A stretch of DNA of 64,000 bases from Mesorhizobium onobrychidis (GCF_024707545.1 NZ_CP062229.1:7235501-7299500); one strand, 5' to 3'. Shown: positions 1 through 10,136, counted from the stretch's first letter. A program made the numbers and translations. The notes: a model not told the origin generated them from the sequence alone.

Positions 1-216
1 CAGCTCGGGGATGCCTTTCTGCCAGGTATAGAAGGTCTCGCCACCGGCCAGCGCCCGGGCAGCGGCATCGGTGATAAAGGCGGGCGTCGGCAGGTCGCCC
101 TCGCCGGCCCAGAGCGGGATCATGCCGTCGCGGTCGCGGCCGCGGTTCATGACGGCGACAATGCCGCTTTCCGGCGCGGCCCGGGCCTCGGCGCGCAAAT
201 TCTCGATCAGGGTCAT
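1..216 (-). CDS. PLP-dependent aminotransferase, N-terminal part (cut by window edge)
   Basis: Only the first 72 codons are present; the gene runs off the left edge. The reading frame starts at the ATG at 216 and contains the stretch VMNRGRDRDGMIPLWAGEGD followed by LPTPAFITDAAARAL and ETFYTWQKGIPEL. This is the N-terminal arm and substrate-side region typical of class I/II (aspartate-aminotransferase fold) pyridoxal-phosphate enzymes. The active-site lysine lies outside the window, so substrate and product cannot be named. It is transcribed leftward, in the same direction as mscL but separated from it by a terminator. Confidence 0.75.
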   Translation of the reverse strand, partial: MTLIENLRAEARAAPESGIVAVMNRGRDRDGMIPLWAGEGDLPTPAFITDAAARALAGGETFYTWQKGIPEL

Positions 217-274
217 GGATAAATCCGTGTTCGTCTTCTGGACAGCTAGCGTGTTTTACGACAGGCGAAAATAG

Positions 275-305
275 AAAACCCCGGCCGAAATCGACCGGGG
301 TTTTG
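275..305 (-). terminator. Intrinsic terminator downstream of mscL
   Basis: A CCCCGG/CCGGGG hairpin is flanked by AAAA on the left and TTTT on the right, so it can work in both directions. It sits 22 bases past the mscL stop codon and upstream of the aminotransferase start, so its main role is probably to end mscL transcription. Confidence 0.75.
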
Positions 306-327
306 GTCCAGAGATCTTACCCCTGCG

Positions 328-750
328 CTATTTCCTGGCGAGGAGATCGCGAATTTCGGTAAGCAGCGCAACATCGGCCGGCGGAGCGGCAGCAGGCGCA
401 GGGGGCTTCTCACGCTCCAGCCGCTTGCGCAGATTGTTCACGGCCTTGACCATCAGGAAGATAATGAAGGCGAGGATGATGAAATTCAGCGCGACGGTGA
501 TGAAACTGCCATAGGCGAAGACTGCGCCCTGCTTCTTGGCGTCCGCCAGCGATGTGGCGTTGACGGCTGAGGACAAGGGCAGGAAATAGTTGTTGAAGTC
601 GAGTCCGCCGAAAATCGCCCCGATTATCGGCATGATAATGTCATTGACCAGTGAATCGACGATCTTGCTGAAGGCAGCGCCGATAATGACGGCGACGGCC
701 AAGTCCATGACATTACCCCGGGAAATGAATTCCTGGAATTCTTTCAGCAT
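328..750 (-). CDS. mscL: Large-conductance mechanosensitive channel MscL
   Basis: A 140-residue protein of normal MscL length. It opens with [20 protein letters not shown] and then [21 protein letters not shown], the amphipathic N-terminal helix and first pore-lining membrane helix of the family. The second membrane helix ([20 protein letters not shown]) is followed by a charged cytoplasmic helix. MscL forms a homopentameric inner-membrane pore that opens under turgor to release solutes during hypo-osmotic shock. The frame is open farther upstream to 888, but the ATG at 750 has an AAGGAGGG ribosome site and matches the family start. It is transcribed alone and ends at a hairpin terminator. 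Confidence 0.95.
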   Translation of the reverse strand: MLKEFQEFISRGNVMDLAVAVIIGAAFSKIVDSLVNDIIMPIIGAIFGGLDFNNYFLPLSSAVNATSLADAKKQGAVFAYGSFITVALNFIILAFIIFLMVKAVNNLRKRLEREKPPAPAAAPPADVALLTEIRDLLARK

Positions 751-981
751 TCGACCCTCCTTGTTCTGACGGTCAGGCCGCCGCCCTCGCCCGCTCGTTG
801 GCTCCACTGGCACAATAGCAAAAACCTGCGGTTGCAGCATGGACAAAAGACCGTTTCCGCCGGCCAAAATTCCCGAAGCCGCAGCCATCCTGCGCCGAAA
901 GCCGCGATGGACTTGACCGCCAAGCTGTGATTGCGTCTCAGCGGGCCGGATGCAAAACCGGCAAGGGAGGATTATCGGGCC

Positions 982-3900
982 GTGCAGGGCTGGTTCATCG
1001 TCATCATCGCGATCGCCTATGTGACGTTGCTGTTCGTCATCGCCAGCCTCGGCGACCGGCGCTCAACGACATCCGGGCCTGACCGGGCCCGGCCCTTCAT
1101 CTATGCGCTCAGCCTGGCGATCTACTGCACCTCCTGGACGTTCTTCGGTTCGGTCGGCCTTTCCTCCGAGCGCGGCCTTGAATTCCTCGGCATCTATATC
1201 GGCCCGGTGCTGGTGTTCGTGTTCGGCTTTCCGCTGCTTCGGCGCATCGTCAGGCTGGCCAAGACAGAGAAAATCACTTCGATCGCCGATTTCCTCGGCG
1301 CCCGCTACGGCAAGAGTTTTGCCGTAGCAGCGATCGCCACGCTGATCGCGACGATCGGCGCGGTGCCTTACATGGCGCTGCAGTTGAAGGCGATTTCCGG
1401 CTCGGTCAGCCTGATGGTCGAGCATTATACCGGCTCGCCGCCCTCCTTCGATCCGTTCGTCAGCGACATCTCGCTGGTCGTCGCCATGCTGCTTGCGCTG
1501 TTTGCGGTGCTGTTCGGCACGCGCCATGCCGACGCCACCGAACACCAGGATGGGCTGGTGCTGGCGGTAGCCGTGGAAACCGTGGTCAAGCTCGCCGCCT
1601 TTCTGGCGATCGGCCTAATGGTCACCTTCCTGATCTTCGGCGGCCCAGGCGATATGGTCGACAAGCTCGCCCAGAATTCGCAAGTTCAGCAAGCAATGGG
1701 CTACCGCACGTCGCTCGCCACCTGGCTGGTGCTGACATGTTTGAGCGGTTTCGCCATCATCATGCTGCCGCGCCAGTTCTACGTCACCATCGTCGAGAAC
1801 CGCAGCGAGGCCGAGTTGCGTACTGCAACATGGGTATTTCCGCTCTATCTGGTGGCGATCAACCTTTTCGTGCTGCCGATCGCGCTCGCCGGCCTGGCGC
1901 TGGTCGGCACCAGAACCAGCAGCGATCTCTATGTCCTGTCGCTGCCGCTGCTCAGCGGTCACGATGTGTTGGCCATGGCCGCCTTCATCGGCGGGTTGTC
2001 GGCGGCGACCGCGATGGTGATCGTCGAAAGCGTCGCGCTGTCGATCATGATCTCCAACGACCTCGTCATTCCGCTGTTTGTTCGTCGCCTGCTCAAGACC
2101 ACGACATCCGAGAACGAGGACTGGTCAGCGCTCATCCTCAACGTGCGACGTGCGGCGATCTTCATCATGCTGTTCATCGCCTTCCTCTACTATCGCGAGA
2201 GCACCGACAGCGCGCGGCTCTCTTCTATCGGCCTGATGTCCTTCGCCGCGATCGCGCAGTTCGCGCCGGCCTTGATCGGCGGTCTGATCTGGCGCGGCGC
2301 CAACGGCAGGGGGGCGGCACTCGGCATGGTCGCCGGCATCGTCGTCTGGAGTTACACGCTGCTGCTTCCTTCTCTCGCCGCGTCCGATACCGGCATCGTC
2401 GTCCACGGCCTGTTCGGTTTCGAAGCATTGCGGCCGCAAGCGCTGTTCGGCACCGTCGCCGAGCCGCTGAACCACGGCGTCCTGTGGAGCCTGTCAGTCA
2501 ACACGCTGTTCTTCGTGCTCGGCTCGCTGTCGCGCGCGTCGGTGCCGCTGGAACGCATCCAGGCGTCGATTTTCGTGCCGCGCGAGGCGAGCCCGATGCC
2601 GAGCCTGCGCCGCTTCCGCACCACCGTCACCGTCAACGACCTCAAGGACACCATCGCGCGCTACCTTGGCGTCGAACGCACTGAACGGTCCTTTCAATCG
2701 TTCGAAAAGAGCAACGGCGCTTCGCTGCACGGCAACGAGCAGGCCAGCATGGACGTCATCCGCTTCTCCGAGCAGCTTCTGGCAAGTGCCGTCGGCTCCT
2801 CCTCGGCGCGGCTGATCCTATCGCTGCTGCTACGCCGCAACGATCGCGAATCCAAGGACGCGTTCCGCCTGCTCGACGACGCAACCGAGGCGCTGCAGCA
2901 CAACCGCGACCTGCTGCAGATCGCGCTCGACCAGATGGAACAAGGCATCACCGTCTTCGACAGGGATTTCCGGCTGATCTGCTGGAATCGCCAGTATCGG
3001 GCGCTGTTCGACCTGCCCGACGAGATGGGCCAGGTCGGCGTCTCGCTTGACCGCATCCTGCGCCACCTGGCCGAGCGCGGCGACATTCCGGCCGACCAGC
3101 GGGTGACGATGCTCAACCGCCTCACCAGTTTCGTCAGCCCCTGGCAGATGGAGCTGAAGACCAGCGGCCGCATCCTGGAGTTGCGCTCCAACCCAATGCC
3201 TGATGGCGGCATCGTCGCCACCTATGCCGACATCTCAGGACGCGTCGAGCAGGATCTGGCGCTCAAGCGCGCCAATGAATCGCTGGAACAACGCGTCAAG
3301 GACCGCACCGTCGAACTGACCCGCGTCAACGAGGAACTGGCACAGGCGCAGATGCTGGCCGAGGAGGCCAATCTCGGCAAGACGCGGTTCCTTGCCGCCG
3401 CCGGCCACGATATCCTGCAGCCCCTGAACGCCGCCCGCCTCTATTGCTCGTCGCTGATCGAAAAGGCCGGCAAGGGGCCGACCGGCAAGGCCGCAAACAA
3501 CATCGAATCTTCGCTGGAATCGGTCGAGACAATTCTCGGCGCGGTGCTCGACATCTCCCGCCTCGATGCCGGCGCGATGAAACCGGACGACACCGTCTTC
3601 AGCCTGGACGAGCTGCTGCGGCAGATCGGCAACGACTTCCAGCCGCTTGCCGCCGAGAGGAAGCTCGGCCTGACGATCATGCCCTCGTCACTCAGCGTGA
3701 TGACGGATCGCAATCTGCTACGCCGCCTGATCCAGAACCTGGTGTCCAACGCCATCAAATACACGCGCCGGGGCCGCGTCCTGGTCGGTGTGCGGCGGCG
3801 CGGCGAACTGGCCGAGATCGAGGTAATCGATACCGGCATCGGCATTGCCGCCGACAAGCTGAACACGGTCTTTCACGAATTCACCCGGCTCGACGAGGGT

Positions 3901-4470
3901 GCGCGCGAAGCTGACGGCCTCGGCCTCGGCCTTTCCATCGTCGACCGCATCGCTCGCGTCTTGCGCCTCGAACTCCAGATCTTTTCAAACCCGGGCAGGG
4001 GCACGCGCTTTTCCGTCATCCTGCCGGTCGCGGCAGCGCAGGAGCCACGGCGCGTGGTCACGGCGAAAGCGCCGGTCCGCACTGGTGCTTCGCTTGCCGG
4101 GCTTCGCGTGCTCTGCATCGACAATGATGCCCGTATCCTCGACGGCATGCGACTGCTGCTCGAAGGCTGGGGCTGCAGCGTCGAGACGCTTGCCGGCTCG
4201 GGGGATCTCGAGCGATCCGGCATGCGTCGACCCGACATCGTGCTTGCCGATTATCATCTCGACGGCGAGACCGGTCTCGAAATGATCGCCAAATTGCGCG
4301 CCATCCACGGCCAGGACATGCCGGCCGTGCTGGTCACCGCCGACCGCTCCAGCGAGGTGCGCGCCAGCGCCGGCAGGCTCGACGTGCCGGTGATCAACAA
4401 GCCGCTGAAGCCGGCGGTGCTGCGCTCGATGATGGCCAGGGTCAGGCCGCTGGCGTCGGCGGCAGAGTAG
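982..4470 (+). CDS. Hybrid sensor histidine kinase with sodium:solute symporter domain (CrbS/NahK-like)
   Basis: About 1162 residues. The N-terminal half is a multi-helix membrane region of the sodium:solute symporter family, starting [18 protein letters not shown]. It is followed by a PAS domain (about residues 640-760), a coiled coil, a HisKA domain with the phospho-acceptor in [16 protein letters not shown] (His809), an HATPase domain with [11 protein letters not shown] and [11 protein letters not shown], and a C-terminal receiver domain whose acceptor is probably Asp1090 in LADYHLD. This architecture matches CrbS, which with CrbR controls acetyl-CoA synthetase and acetate use in gammaproteobacteria. 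The convergent NarL-type regulator is the likely partner. A TTG at 931 is in frame, but the GTG at 982 has an AGGGAGG site 11 bases upstream. The physiological signal is inferred. Confidence 0.88.
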   Translation: MQGWFIVIIAIAYVTLLFVIASLGDRRSTTSGPDRARPFIYALSLAIYCTSWTFFGSVGLSSERGLEFLGIYIGPVLVFVFGFPLLRRIVRLAKTEKITSIADFLGARYGKSFAVAAIATLIATIGAVPYMALQLKAISGSVSLMVEHYTGSPPSFDPFVSDISLVVAMLLALFAVLFGTRHADATEHQDGLVLAVAVETVVKLAAFLAIGLMVTFLIFGGPGDMVDKLAQNSQVQQAMGYRTSLATWLVLTCLSGFAIIMLPRQFYVTIVENRSEAELRTATWVFPLYLVAINLFVLPIALAGLALVGTRTSSDLYVLSLPLLSGHDVLAMAAFIGGLSAATAMVIVESVALSIMISNDLVIPLFVRRLLKTTTSENEDWSALILNVRRAAIFIMLFIAFLYYRESTDSARLSSIGLMSFAAIAQFAPALIGGLIWRGANGRGAALGMVAGIVVWSYTLLLPSLAASDTGIVVHGLFGFEALRPQALFGTVAEPLNHGVLWSLSVNTLFFVLGSLSRASVPLERIQASIFVPREASPMPSLRRFRTTVTVNDLKDTIARYLGVERTERSFQSFEKSNGASLHGNEQASMDVIRFSEQLLASAVGSSSARLILSLLLRRNDRESKDAFRLLDDATEALQHNRDLLQIALDQMEQGITVFDRDFRLICWNRQYRALFDLPDEMGQVGVSLDRILRHLAERGDIPADQRVTMLNRLTSFVSPWQMELKTSGRILELRSNPMPDGGIVATYADISGRVEQDLALKRANESLEQRVKDRTVELTRVNEELAQAQMLAEEANLGKTRFLAAAGHDILQPLNAARLYCSSLIEKAGKGPTGKAANNIESSLESVETILGAVLDISRLDAGAMKPDDTVFSLDELLRQIGNDFQPLAAERKLGLTIMPSSLSVMTDRNLLRRLIQNLVSNAIKYTRRGRVLVGVRRRGELAEIEVIDTGIGIAADKLNTVFHEFTRLDEGAREADGLGLGLSIVDRIARVLRLELQIFSNPGRGTRFSVILPVAAAQEPRRVVTAKAPVRTGASLAGLRVLCIDNDARILDGMRLLLEGWGCSVETLAGSGDLERSGMRRPDIVLADYHLDGETGLEMIAKLRAIHGQDMPAVLVTADRSSEVRASAGRLDVPVINKPLKPAVLRSMMARVRPLASAAE

Positions 4471-4481
4471 AGCCGGAAGGG

Positions 4482-5162
4482 TCAACCCGTGGCCTGCAGC
4501 GGATCGCTGCCGATCTTCGACAGCAGGATCACCGCCTGGGTGCGGCTGTCGACGCCAAGCTTCTGCAGGATGGCCGAGACATGCGCCTTGATCGTCGCCT
4601 CGGAGACGCCGAGTTCGTAGGCGATCTGCTTGTTGAGCAGCCCTTCCGCCAACATGCCGAGCACGCGCGTCTGCTGCGGCGTCAGCGCCCGCAGCCGCTT
4701 GATCAGATCGGAGATCTCGGGATCGCGCTCGACGCCGAGATCGATGCCCGCGGGCGCGGCGATGTCACCGGCAAGCACCGACTGCACGGCGCTGCGGATC
4801 TCCTCCATGCTGGCCGATTTGGAGATGAAACCCGAAGCGCCGAGATCGAGCGCGCGCCGGATGGTCACCGGATCGTCATGCGCCGACACCACCACCAGCG
4901 GCACCGTCGGATGGATGCCGCGCAGCGAGATCAGGCCGGAAAGGCCGCTAGCGCCCGGCATCGACAGGTCGAGCAGCACCAGATCGACGTCCTCATTGGC
5001 CACGACCAGCGCCTTGGCGCTTTCGAAATCGCCGGCCTCGTGAATGCCGGCGACGTTGCCGATGCCGGCAAGCGCCTCTCTCAGCGCACCGCGAAAAAGC
5101 GGATGATCGTCAGCGATGACGAAAGTGTAGCCCGACGGCACAAGTCCCTCCCCGAATCCCAT
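4482..5162 (-). CDS. NarL/LuxR-family response regulator (CrbR-like)
   Basis: 226 residues: a receiver domain with the acidic pair ADDHPLF and phospho-acceptor Asp65 in VLLDLSMPG, then a LuxR-type helix-turn-helix with LTPQQTRVLGMLAEGLLNK and SEATIKAHVSAILQKLGV. Phosphorylation should promote DNA binding at target promoters. It faces the symporter-domain kinase with 11 bases between their stop codons, and the pairing resembles CrbS/CrbR (acetate) or ErcS'/ErdR (alcohol oxidation) of other proteobacteria. No acs or alcohol-oxidation gene is present in the window, so the target is unknown. Confidence 0.88.
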   Translation of the reverse strand: MGFGEGLVPSGYTFVIADDHPLFRGALREALAGIGNVAGIHEAGDFESAKALVVANEDVDLVLLDLSMPGASGLSGLISLRGIHPTVPLVVVSAHDDPVTIRRALDLGASGFISKSASMEEIRSAVQSVLAGDIAAPAGIDLGVERDPEISDLIKRLRALTPQQTRVLGMLAEGLLNKQIAYELGVSEATIKAHVSAILQKLGVDSRTQAVILLSKIGSDPLQATG

Positions 5163-5267
5163 TGATGATTGTCTGCTTCTTACGGGATCAGTCGAACGAT
5201 TATGCGGCGATATCAGCCGTTTTCAAGCGGCAAAGGCTATGTGCCGGGTTTCCCCGGTGAACGGTGC

Positions 5268-5705
5268 TCAGGTTTTTTGCGGATTGGGCTTGGCGGCATC
5301 CTCGCCGCTATCCTTTTCCATGTCCTTGACGATGCCGATGAAGCTGCGCAGGAAGCGCTCCATATAGCTCATCGTCTTGTTGAAATCCTCCTCGCTTGGC
5401 AATGTCGACTCAAAGCGGGCGGCAAGCGAGTTCTCGAGCTTGACGACGCGCTGGTCGAGCGCCTTCACCGAATTTTGCAGCCGGTCGATCTCGTCCTGGA
5501 AGGCGGCGCGTTCATCGGCCGCCATCTTGCAGACGAGCTGACCGGAACGCTCCTCGCAGATCGACATCGCACCGGTCTGCGTGTCCATGCGGACATAGCC
5601 GGTGGCCGACTTTTCCAGCCGGTAGCGGTCGGCTTCCTCGGAAAAGGCCGATGCCGCGACGAGCGAGACGAGCGCTGCGGGTATCAAGACGTGCTGCGGA
5701 CGCAT
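5268..5705 (-). CDS. Hypothetical periplasmic coiled-coil protein
   Basis: 145 residues, no named family recognised. The N-terminus (MRPQHVLIPAALVSLVAASA then FSEEADRY) is a signal peptide with a likely cleavage after the SAF/SEE region. The mature part carries a CEERSGQLVCKM cysteine pair, which could form a disulfide, and then a heptad-rich coiled coil (DEIDRLQNSVKALDQRVVKLENSL). The C-terminal end is charged and hydrophilic. The start at 5705 follows a GGAGG site. It is divergent from the DUF952-pyrD pair and convergent with nothing close; function unknown. Confidence 0.75.
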   Translation of the reverse strand: MRPQHVLIPAALVSLVAASAFSEEADRYRLEKSATGYVRMDTQTGAMSICEERSGQLVCKMAADERAAFQDEIDRLQNSVKALDQRVVKLENSLAARFESTLPSEEDFNKTMSYMERFLRSFIGIVKDMEKDSGEDAAKPNPQKT

Positions 5706-5815
5706 ATTGTCCTCCATAGGCCAGTAAGTGCAATTTATCGCATGTTTGCGCCGGAAATGGGGAAGAACCCTGGCCCGCTCTTTCCCGTATGGCTGGTTCG
5801 GACTATAGCGCAACC

Positions 5816-6166
5816 ATGTCTCAGATTATCTACAAGATAGTGCCTGAACCGCTGTGGCGCGAGGCCGAAAGAGATGGCAGCTTCGCCGGCGCGCCGATCG
5901 ATGTCGCCGACGGATTCATTCATTTTTCCACCGCCGGCCAGGCCAGGGAAACGGCGGCCAAACACTTTGCCGGCCAGACCGGGCTGCTGCTGGTCGCCGT
6001 CGATGGCGCCAGACTCGGTGATGCGCTGAAATACGAGGTCTCGCGCGGCGGCGCGCTGTTCCCGCATCTTTACGGCCCGCTCGACCTCAACGCCGTCGTC
6101 TGGGTGCAACCATTGCCGCTCGGCACCGATGGCCTGCACCAATTCCCGACGCTGGAGGCCGAATGA
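5816..6166 (+). CDS. DUF952 family protein
   Basis: 116 residues beginning MSQIIYKIVPEPLWREAERD, with the family features GFIHFSTAGQARETAAKHFAG, LLLVAVD, LYGPLDLNAVV near the C-terminus. DUF952 proteins are small, cytoplasmic and uncharacterised, with a fold related to ADP-ribosyl-transfer-like enzymes according to family descriptions; no catalytic claim is made here. Its stop codon overlaps the pyrD start in ATGA, so the two are translationally coupled. An in-frame ATG at 5789 is less likely because it lacks a ribosome site. Confidence 0.85.
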   Translation: MSQIIYKIVPEPLWREAERDGSFAGAPIDVADGFIHFSTAGQARETAAKHFAGQTGLLLVAVDGARLGDALKYEVSRGGALFPHLYGPLDLNAVVWVQPLPLGTDGLHQFPTLEAE

Positions 6167-7239
6167 GCGTGCTCGATCGGCTCGGCCAGAGGTTCCTGTT
6201 TGCATTCGATCCGGAGGCCGCCCACGGCCTGTCGATCGCCGCGCTGAAATGCGGGCTGCCGGTCGCCCGGCGCCCTGTGCGCGACGAAAGGCTGAAAGTC
6301 AGCGTCTGCGGCATCGATTTCCCCAATCCGCTCGGCATGGCTGCCGGCTACGACAAAAACGCCGAGGTTCCCGATGCGCTGCTTGGCCTCGGCTTTGGCT
6401 TTGCCGAGGTCGGCACGATCACGCCGCTGCCGCAGGCCGGCAACCCGAAGCCGCGCATCTTCCGGCTGACATCGGACGAAGCGGTGATCAACCGGCTGGG
6501 CTTCAACAATGAGGGTCACGAGGCCGCCGAACAACGGCTTGCCGCCCGCAAGGGCCGCGCCGGCATCATCGGCGTCAATATCGGCGCCAACAAGGACAGC
6601 ACCGACCGCGTCAGTGACTATGAACGAGGCGTTGTCAGGTTTGCGCCATACGCCAGCTATCTGACGGTCAACATCTCCTCGCCGAACACGCCGGGTCTGC
6701 GCAACATGCAGGCGCGTGAACAGCTTGGCGAGCTCCTGTCGCGCGTCATTGCCGCACGTACGGCGGCTGCAGTGCAGCCACCCGTCTTCCTCAAGATCGC
6801 GCCGGACCTGGTCGAGGCCGAGTTGGAGGATATCGCCGCCGAGGTCACCGAGAAGGCAATAGACGGTGTCATCGTCTCCAACACCACCATCGCGCGGCCG
6901 GGGCTGCGCAGCGCCGATCTTGCCGGCGAGACAGGCGGGCTTTCGGGAAAACCGTTGTTCGAGCGCTCGACCATCGTGCTGGCCAAGATACGCAAACTGC
7001 TTGGCCCGGACCGCGCCATCATCGGCGTCGGCGGCGTCGATTCCGCTGAGACGGCACTTGAAAAGATCCGCGCCGGCGCCGATCTCGTCCAGCTCTACAC
7101 CGGCATGATCTATGCCGGGCCGGCACTGCCGGGCCGCATTCTTGCGGGGATGGCGCGTTTTGCGGATATGCAACGGCTCAAGTCGCTGCGCGAGTTGCGC
7201 GATAGCAGCCTCGATCAATGGTCGGCCAAGCCGCTCTGA
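6163..7239 (+). CDS. pyrD: Dihydroorotate dehydrogenase (quinone), class 2
   Basis: 358 residues. It oxidises dihydroorotate to orotate in pyrimidine synthesis, passing electrons through FMN to membrane quinone. The N-terminal helix region and GIDFPNPLGMAAGYDKNAEV, GVNIGANKDS, the catalytic-serine motif TVNISSPNTPGLR, LKIAPDL, VSNTTIARP and the FMN phosphate motif IIGVGGVDS are all present. Class 2 enzymes have Ser at the catalytic base position, as here. It overlaps the DUF952 gene by four bases and is convergent with the MATE exporter. Confidence 0.96.
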   Translation: MSVLDRLGQRFLFAFDPEAAHGLSIAALKCGLPVARRPVRDERLKVSVCGIDFPNPLGMAAGYDKNAEVPDALLGLGFGFAEVGTITPLPQAGNPKPRIFRLTSDEAVINRLGFNNEGHEAAEQRLAARKGRAGIIGVNIGANKDSTDRVSDYERGVVRFAPYASYLTVNISSPNTPGLRNMQAREQLGELLSRVIAARTAAAVQPPVFLKIAPDLVEAELEDIAAEVTEKAIDGVIVSNTTIARPGLRSADLAGETGGLSGKPLFERSTIVLAKIRKLLGPDRAIIGVGGVDSAETALEKIRAGADLVQLYTGMIYAGPALPGRILAGMARFADMQRLKSLRELRDSSLDQWSAKPL

Positions 7240-7251
7240 CCCGAAGTCGCT

Positions 7252-8604
7252 CTAAAACGCCGTCCGCATCCGCACACGCAAAATGGTAAGCAGGCTGAAG
7301 CCGCGCACCAGCAGGAAGACGTGCAGCGCCGCCCACAGGCCGTGATTGCCGAAGGCCGGCGCCAGGATGAGCAAGGCCGCGCTGAAGACAAGGAACGACA
7401 AAAGCATCATGTTGCGCATGTCGCGCGACCAGGTCGCGCCGATGAAGACACCATCCATCTGAAACGCCAGCACGCCGCTGAGCGCGGTGAACGCCGCCCA
7501 GGGCAGATAGATGTCAGCAACGGCGCGAACATCTTGTGACGTCGTGATCAGGGCGACCAGATCAGTTCCGCCCAGCAAAAGGACAAGCGTCGCCGTGGCC
7601 GCCAGCCCTAAGCCCCAGAACAGGGTCAGTCGCACCGCCTGCCGGAATTGCATCGCGGCACGCGCGCCCACGGCACGCCCGGCGAGCTGTTCGGCTGCCG
7701 TGGCGAAACCGTCGAGGAAATAGCCGGCGATGAGGAAGAAATTCATCAGCACCGCGTTGGCGGCCAGCGTCACCGTGCCGAATTGTGCGCCCTGGCGGGT
7801 GAACAGCGCGAAGGCGGCGAGCAGCGAAAACGACCGGATCATGATGTCACGGTTGAGCGACATCATGCGCAGGAATGCCGACAGGTCGAGGATGCGATGG
7901 CGCGGCAGCCGGGGCGCTGCCCAGAAGCGCCGGCCGATAATCGCCAGACCAAGCAGCATGGCGACGAATTCACCGGTGACGGTTGCCCAGGCGACGCCGG
8001 CGACGCCCCAGCCGAGCTCCAGCCCCAGCAGGATGCAGAGCGCGATGTTGATGCCGTTCAGCACCAATTGCAGCATCAGCCCAAGCACTCCCTCGCCACG
8101 CCCCAGCACATAGCCGAGGATGGCGTAGTTGATCAGCGAGAACGGTGCTGCAAGCAGCCTGATGCGGATGTAGACGGCCATCGCTTCGCTGACGCGCGGC
8201 TCGGCGCTCATGAACCATTGTCCGGCGATGGCGACCAGTGGCGCAAGTGCGGCAAGCACGATGCCAGCGACGACCGCGATCAGCACGGCGCGCCAGAAAA
8301 CCGCCTGTTCCTCGAGTTCGTCGCCGCGTCCGAGAGCCTGGGCGACGAGACCGGTGGTGCCGGAGCGCAGGAAATTGAAGGAAGTGAAGACGACGTCGAA
8401 GACCAGGGCGCCCGCCGCCAGGCCGCCGAGAAGGGCAGCGTCGCCCAACTGCCCCACCACGGCCGTGTCGACGACGCCGAGCAGCGGCGTCGTCAGATAG
8501 GCAAGCGTCATCGGCACCGCGATGGCGAGCACCGAGCGGTTGGTGACGACGAAAGACCGGCCGTTGGCCGCTGCTGACACCTGATCCAGGACCGGCTTCC
8601 CCAT
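7252..8604 (-). CDS. MATE family efflux transporter (DinF-like)
   Basis: About 450 residues of twelve predicted membrane helices, with the duplicated MATE arrangement. It begins near MGKPVLDQVSAAANGRSF followed by IAVPMTLAYLTTPLLGVVDT, the family's first helix and the conserved VDTAVVGQLGD turn. A second repeat begins around MIRSFSLLAAFALFTRQG. MATE proteins exchange cations for organic cations or drugs across the inner membrane; the substrate cannot be told from sequence. The frame is open to a GTG at 8658, so the exact start is uncertain. It is divergent from the deacetylase-like gene. Confidence 0.9.
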   Translation of the reverse strand: MGKPVLDQVSAAANGRSFVVTNRSVLAIAVPMTLAYLTTPLLGVVDTAVVGQLGDAALLGGLAAGALVFDVVFTSFNFLRSGTTGLVAQALGRGDELEEQAVFWRAVLIAVVAGIVLAALAPLVAIAGQWFMSAEPRVSEAMAVYIRIRLLAAPFSLINYAILGYVLGRGEGVLGLMLQLVLNGINIALCILLGLELGWGVAGVAWATVTGEFVAMLLGLAIIGRRFWAAPRLPRHRILDLSAFLRMMSLNRDIMIRSFSLLAAFALFTRQGAQFGTVTLAANAVLMNFFLIAGYFLDGFATAAEQLAGRAVGARAAMQFRQAVRLTLFWGLGLAATATLVLLLGGTDLVALITTSQDVRAVADIYLPWAAFTALSGVLAFQMDGVFIGATWSRDMRNMMLLSFLVFSAALLILAPAFGNHGLWAALHVFLLVRGFSLLTILRVRMRTAF

Positions 8605-8716
8605 CGTGGCTTGATCGAACAGCCGATGTGGCCCAGTTTCCGGACGCCGCGCAACCACTCATCCCGCCACGGCCAACCGAAACCCGCCTCTGGCGCACCC
8701 GCCGTAAACCACTCAA

Positions 8717-9619
8717 ATGTCCCTGCAGATCGTTCATCATCCCGACTACGACGCCGGCTTCGCAGTCAACCATCGCTTCCCCATGAGCAAATACAAGCTG
8801 CTGATGGAAGCCTTGGGCGCGCGCGGACTGACCGGCCCCGCCGCTCTCAACGTGCCCGAACCGGCGCCGGCATCATGGCTGAAGCTTGCCCATGACGCCG
8901 GCTATGTCGACCAGGTGCTGGCCTGCGAAGTGCCTGAAAAAATCGAACGCGAGATCGGCTTCCCGGTGGGCCCGCGCGTCTCGCTCAGGGCGCAGCTTGC
9001 AACGGGCGGCACCGTGCTGGCCGCGCGGCTGGCGTTGCTGAACGGCATCGCCTGCAATACCGCCGGCGGCAGCCATCATGCGCGGCGCGCGCAAGGCGCC
9101 GGCTTCTGCACCTTCAACGATGTTGCCGTGGCTTCACTGGTGCTGCTTGCCGAAGCTGCCGCCGGCAACATCCTGATCGTCGATCTCGACGTGCATCAGG
9201 GCGACGGCACGGCGGACATTGTTGGCGAGCAGCGGCGCGTGTTCACCTTTTCCATGCATGGCGACCGCAACTATCCGACGCGAAAGATCGCTTCCGACCT
9301 CGACATCGCTCTGCCCGATGGCACCGGCGATGCGGCCTATCTCGAAAGGTTGGGCGGCGTCCTGCAGGAACTCACCGCCAAGGCGCGCTGGGACATCGTT
9401 TTCTACAATGCCGGGGTCGACGTTCATGCCGAGGACCGGCTTGGCAGGTTGTCGCTGTCGAACGAGGGGCTGCGCGCCCGCGACGACATGGTGATCCGCC
9501 ATTTCCGCGCGCTCGGCATCCCGGTCTGCGGCGTTATCGGCGGCGGCTATTCGACTGATGTGGCGGCCCTCGCCGCGCGCCATTCCATCCTGTTCGAAGT
9601 GGCCTCAGGCTTCGCCTGA
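8717..9619 (+). CDS. Histone deacetylase family protein (zinc amidohydrolase)
   Basis: 300 residues. Family motifs are intact: GGSHHARRAQGAGFC with the tandem active-site histidines, the metal ligands in VDLDVHQGDGT, FYNAGVDVHAED with the third ligand Asp, and GGGYS with the catalytic tyrosine. Bacterial relatives hydrolyse acetyl groups from small amines such as acetylpolyamines or from acetoin-pathway substrates; the true substrate here is unknown. It stands alone, divergent from the MATE gene, and is followed by a palindromic repeat. Confidence 0.9.
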   Translation: MSLQIVHHPDYDAGFAVNHRFPMSKYKLLMEALGARGLTGPAALNVPEPAPASWLKLAHDAGYVDQVLACEVPEKIEREIGFPVGPRVSLRAQLATGGTVLAARLALLNGIACNTAGGSHHARRAQGAGFCTFNDVAVASLVLLAEAAAGNILIVDLDVHQGDGTADIVGEQRRVFTFSMHGDRNYPTRKIASDLDIALPDGTGDAAYLERLGGVLQELTAKARWDIVFYNAGVDVHAEDRLGRLSLSNEGLRARDDMVIRHFRALGIPVCGVIGGGYSTDVAALAARHSILFEVASGFA

Positions 9620-9634
9620 GCGCCTATCGTTTGG

Positions 9635-9679
9635 GCATGATCCTTTCCGAAAACCGGTTTCCCCTTTTCGGGATCATGC
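9635..9679. repeat. Dispersed palindromic repeat, copy A
   Basis: A 45-base nested inverted repeat: outer arms GCATGATCC and GGATCATGC, inner arms CCGAAAA and TTTTCGG. The inner core is shared with the repeats at 31.8 and 33.3 kb, so all three appear related. Elements of this kind are common between genes in Mesorhizobium and relatives. It lies between two convergent genes and could also end transcription. Confidence 0.75.
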
Positions 9680-9680
9680 T

Positions 9681-9944
9681 CTATTTCCGATAATTGGTGA
9701 TCCTGAGCAGGATGAAGGCCGGAATGACGATCGCCGCGCCCAGCAGGATATAGCCAAGGAAACGCTCAATGGCGCGGAAGCCCAGATTCCAGAGATCGAC
9801 GAAGAAATTCCGGATGCCGTAGAGCACATCCATCGGCGACCAGCCGAATGCGTTCATGACAAGGCCGACGAGGAACGACACCACCAACAGCTTCAGGAGC
9901 ACCCGGAGCGGCGTATCGCCGAGAAAGCGCGTTAGTGCGGACAA
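9681..9944 (-). CDS. DUF6460-type small membrane protein
   Basis: 87 residues from a TTG start preceded by GGAGA. The sequence has two hydrophobic segments: VLLKLLVVSFLVGLVMNAFG and GYILLGAAIVIPAFILLRIT, with WSPMDVLYGIRNFFVDLWNL between them. This matches the small two-helix membrane family conserved in rhizobia and annotated DUF6460. No function is known. The upstream in-frame extension to 10286 reads as low-complexity non-coding sequence and was not used. Confidence 0.75.
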   Translation of the reverse strand: MSALTRFLGDTPLRVLLKLLVVSFLVGLVMNAFGWSPMDVLYGIRNFFVDLWNLGFRAIERFLGYILLGAAIVIPAFILLRITNYRK

Positions 9945-10136
9945 GGCGTGTCTCCAGATTCGGTTACAGGTCCAGAAATACGCACTTGCCGCGCTGGCAT
10001 CAAGGCGGTCACCAACTCCAGTTGCCCCGGACAACGGGTTGGCCGGATTGTCTGCTCGCCAGTCTTGACACCGATGCTGCAGTGCAGCAAAATTAGGCGA
10101 CAGAGGGTGACCCGTTGATATCGATCTGCCAGACCC

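Noticed and set aside
328..888. Longer start for mscL at 888
   Set aside because: The extra 46 residues are not part of the family and the ATG at 750 has a strong ribosome site.
5169..5840. Plus-strand frame of 223 codons opposite the coiled-coil protein
   Set aside because: The minus strand has a signal peptide and ribosome site; this frame has neither.
7648..8577. A 309-codon plus-strand frame opposite the MATE gene
   Set aside because: Composition rich in His, Arg, Asp and Gln is typical of antisense to membrane helices.
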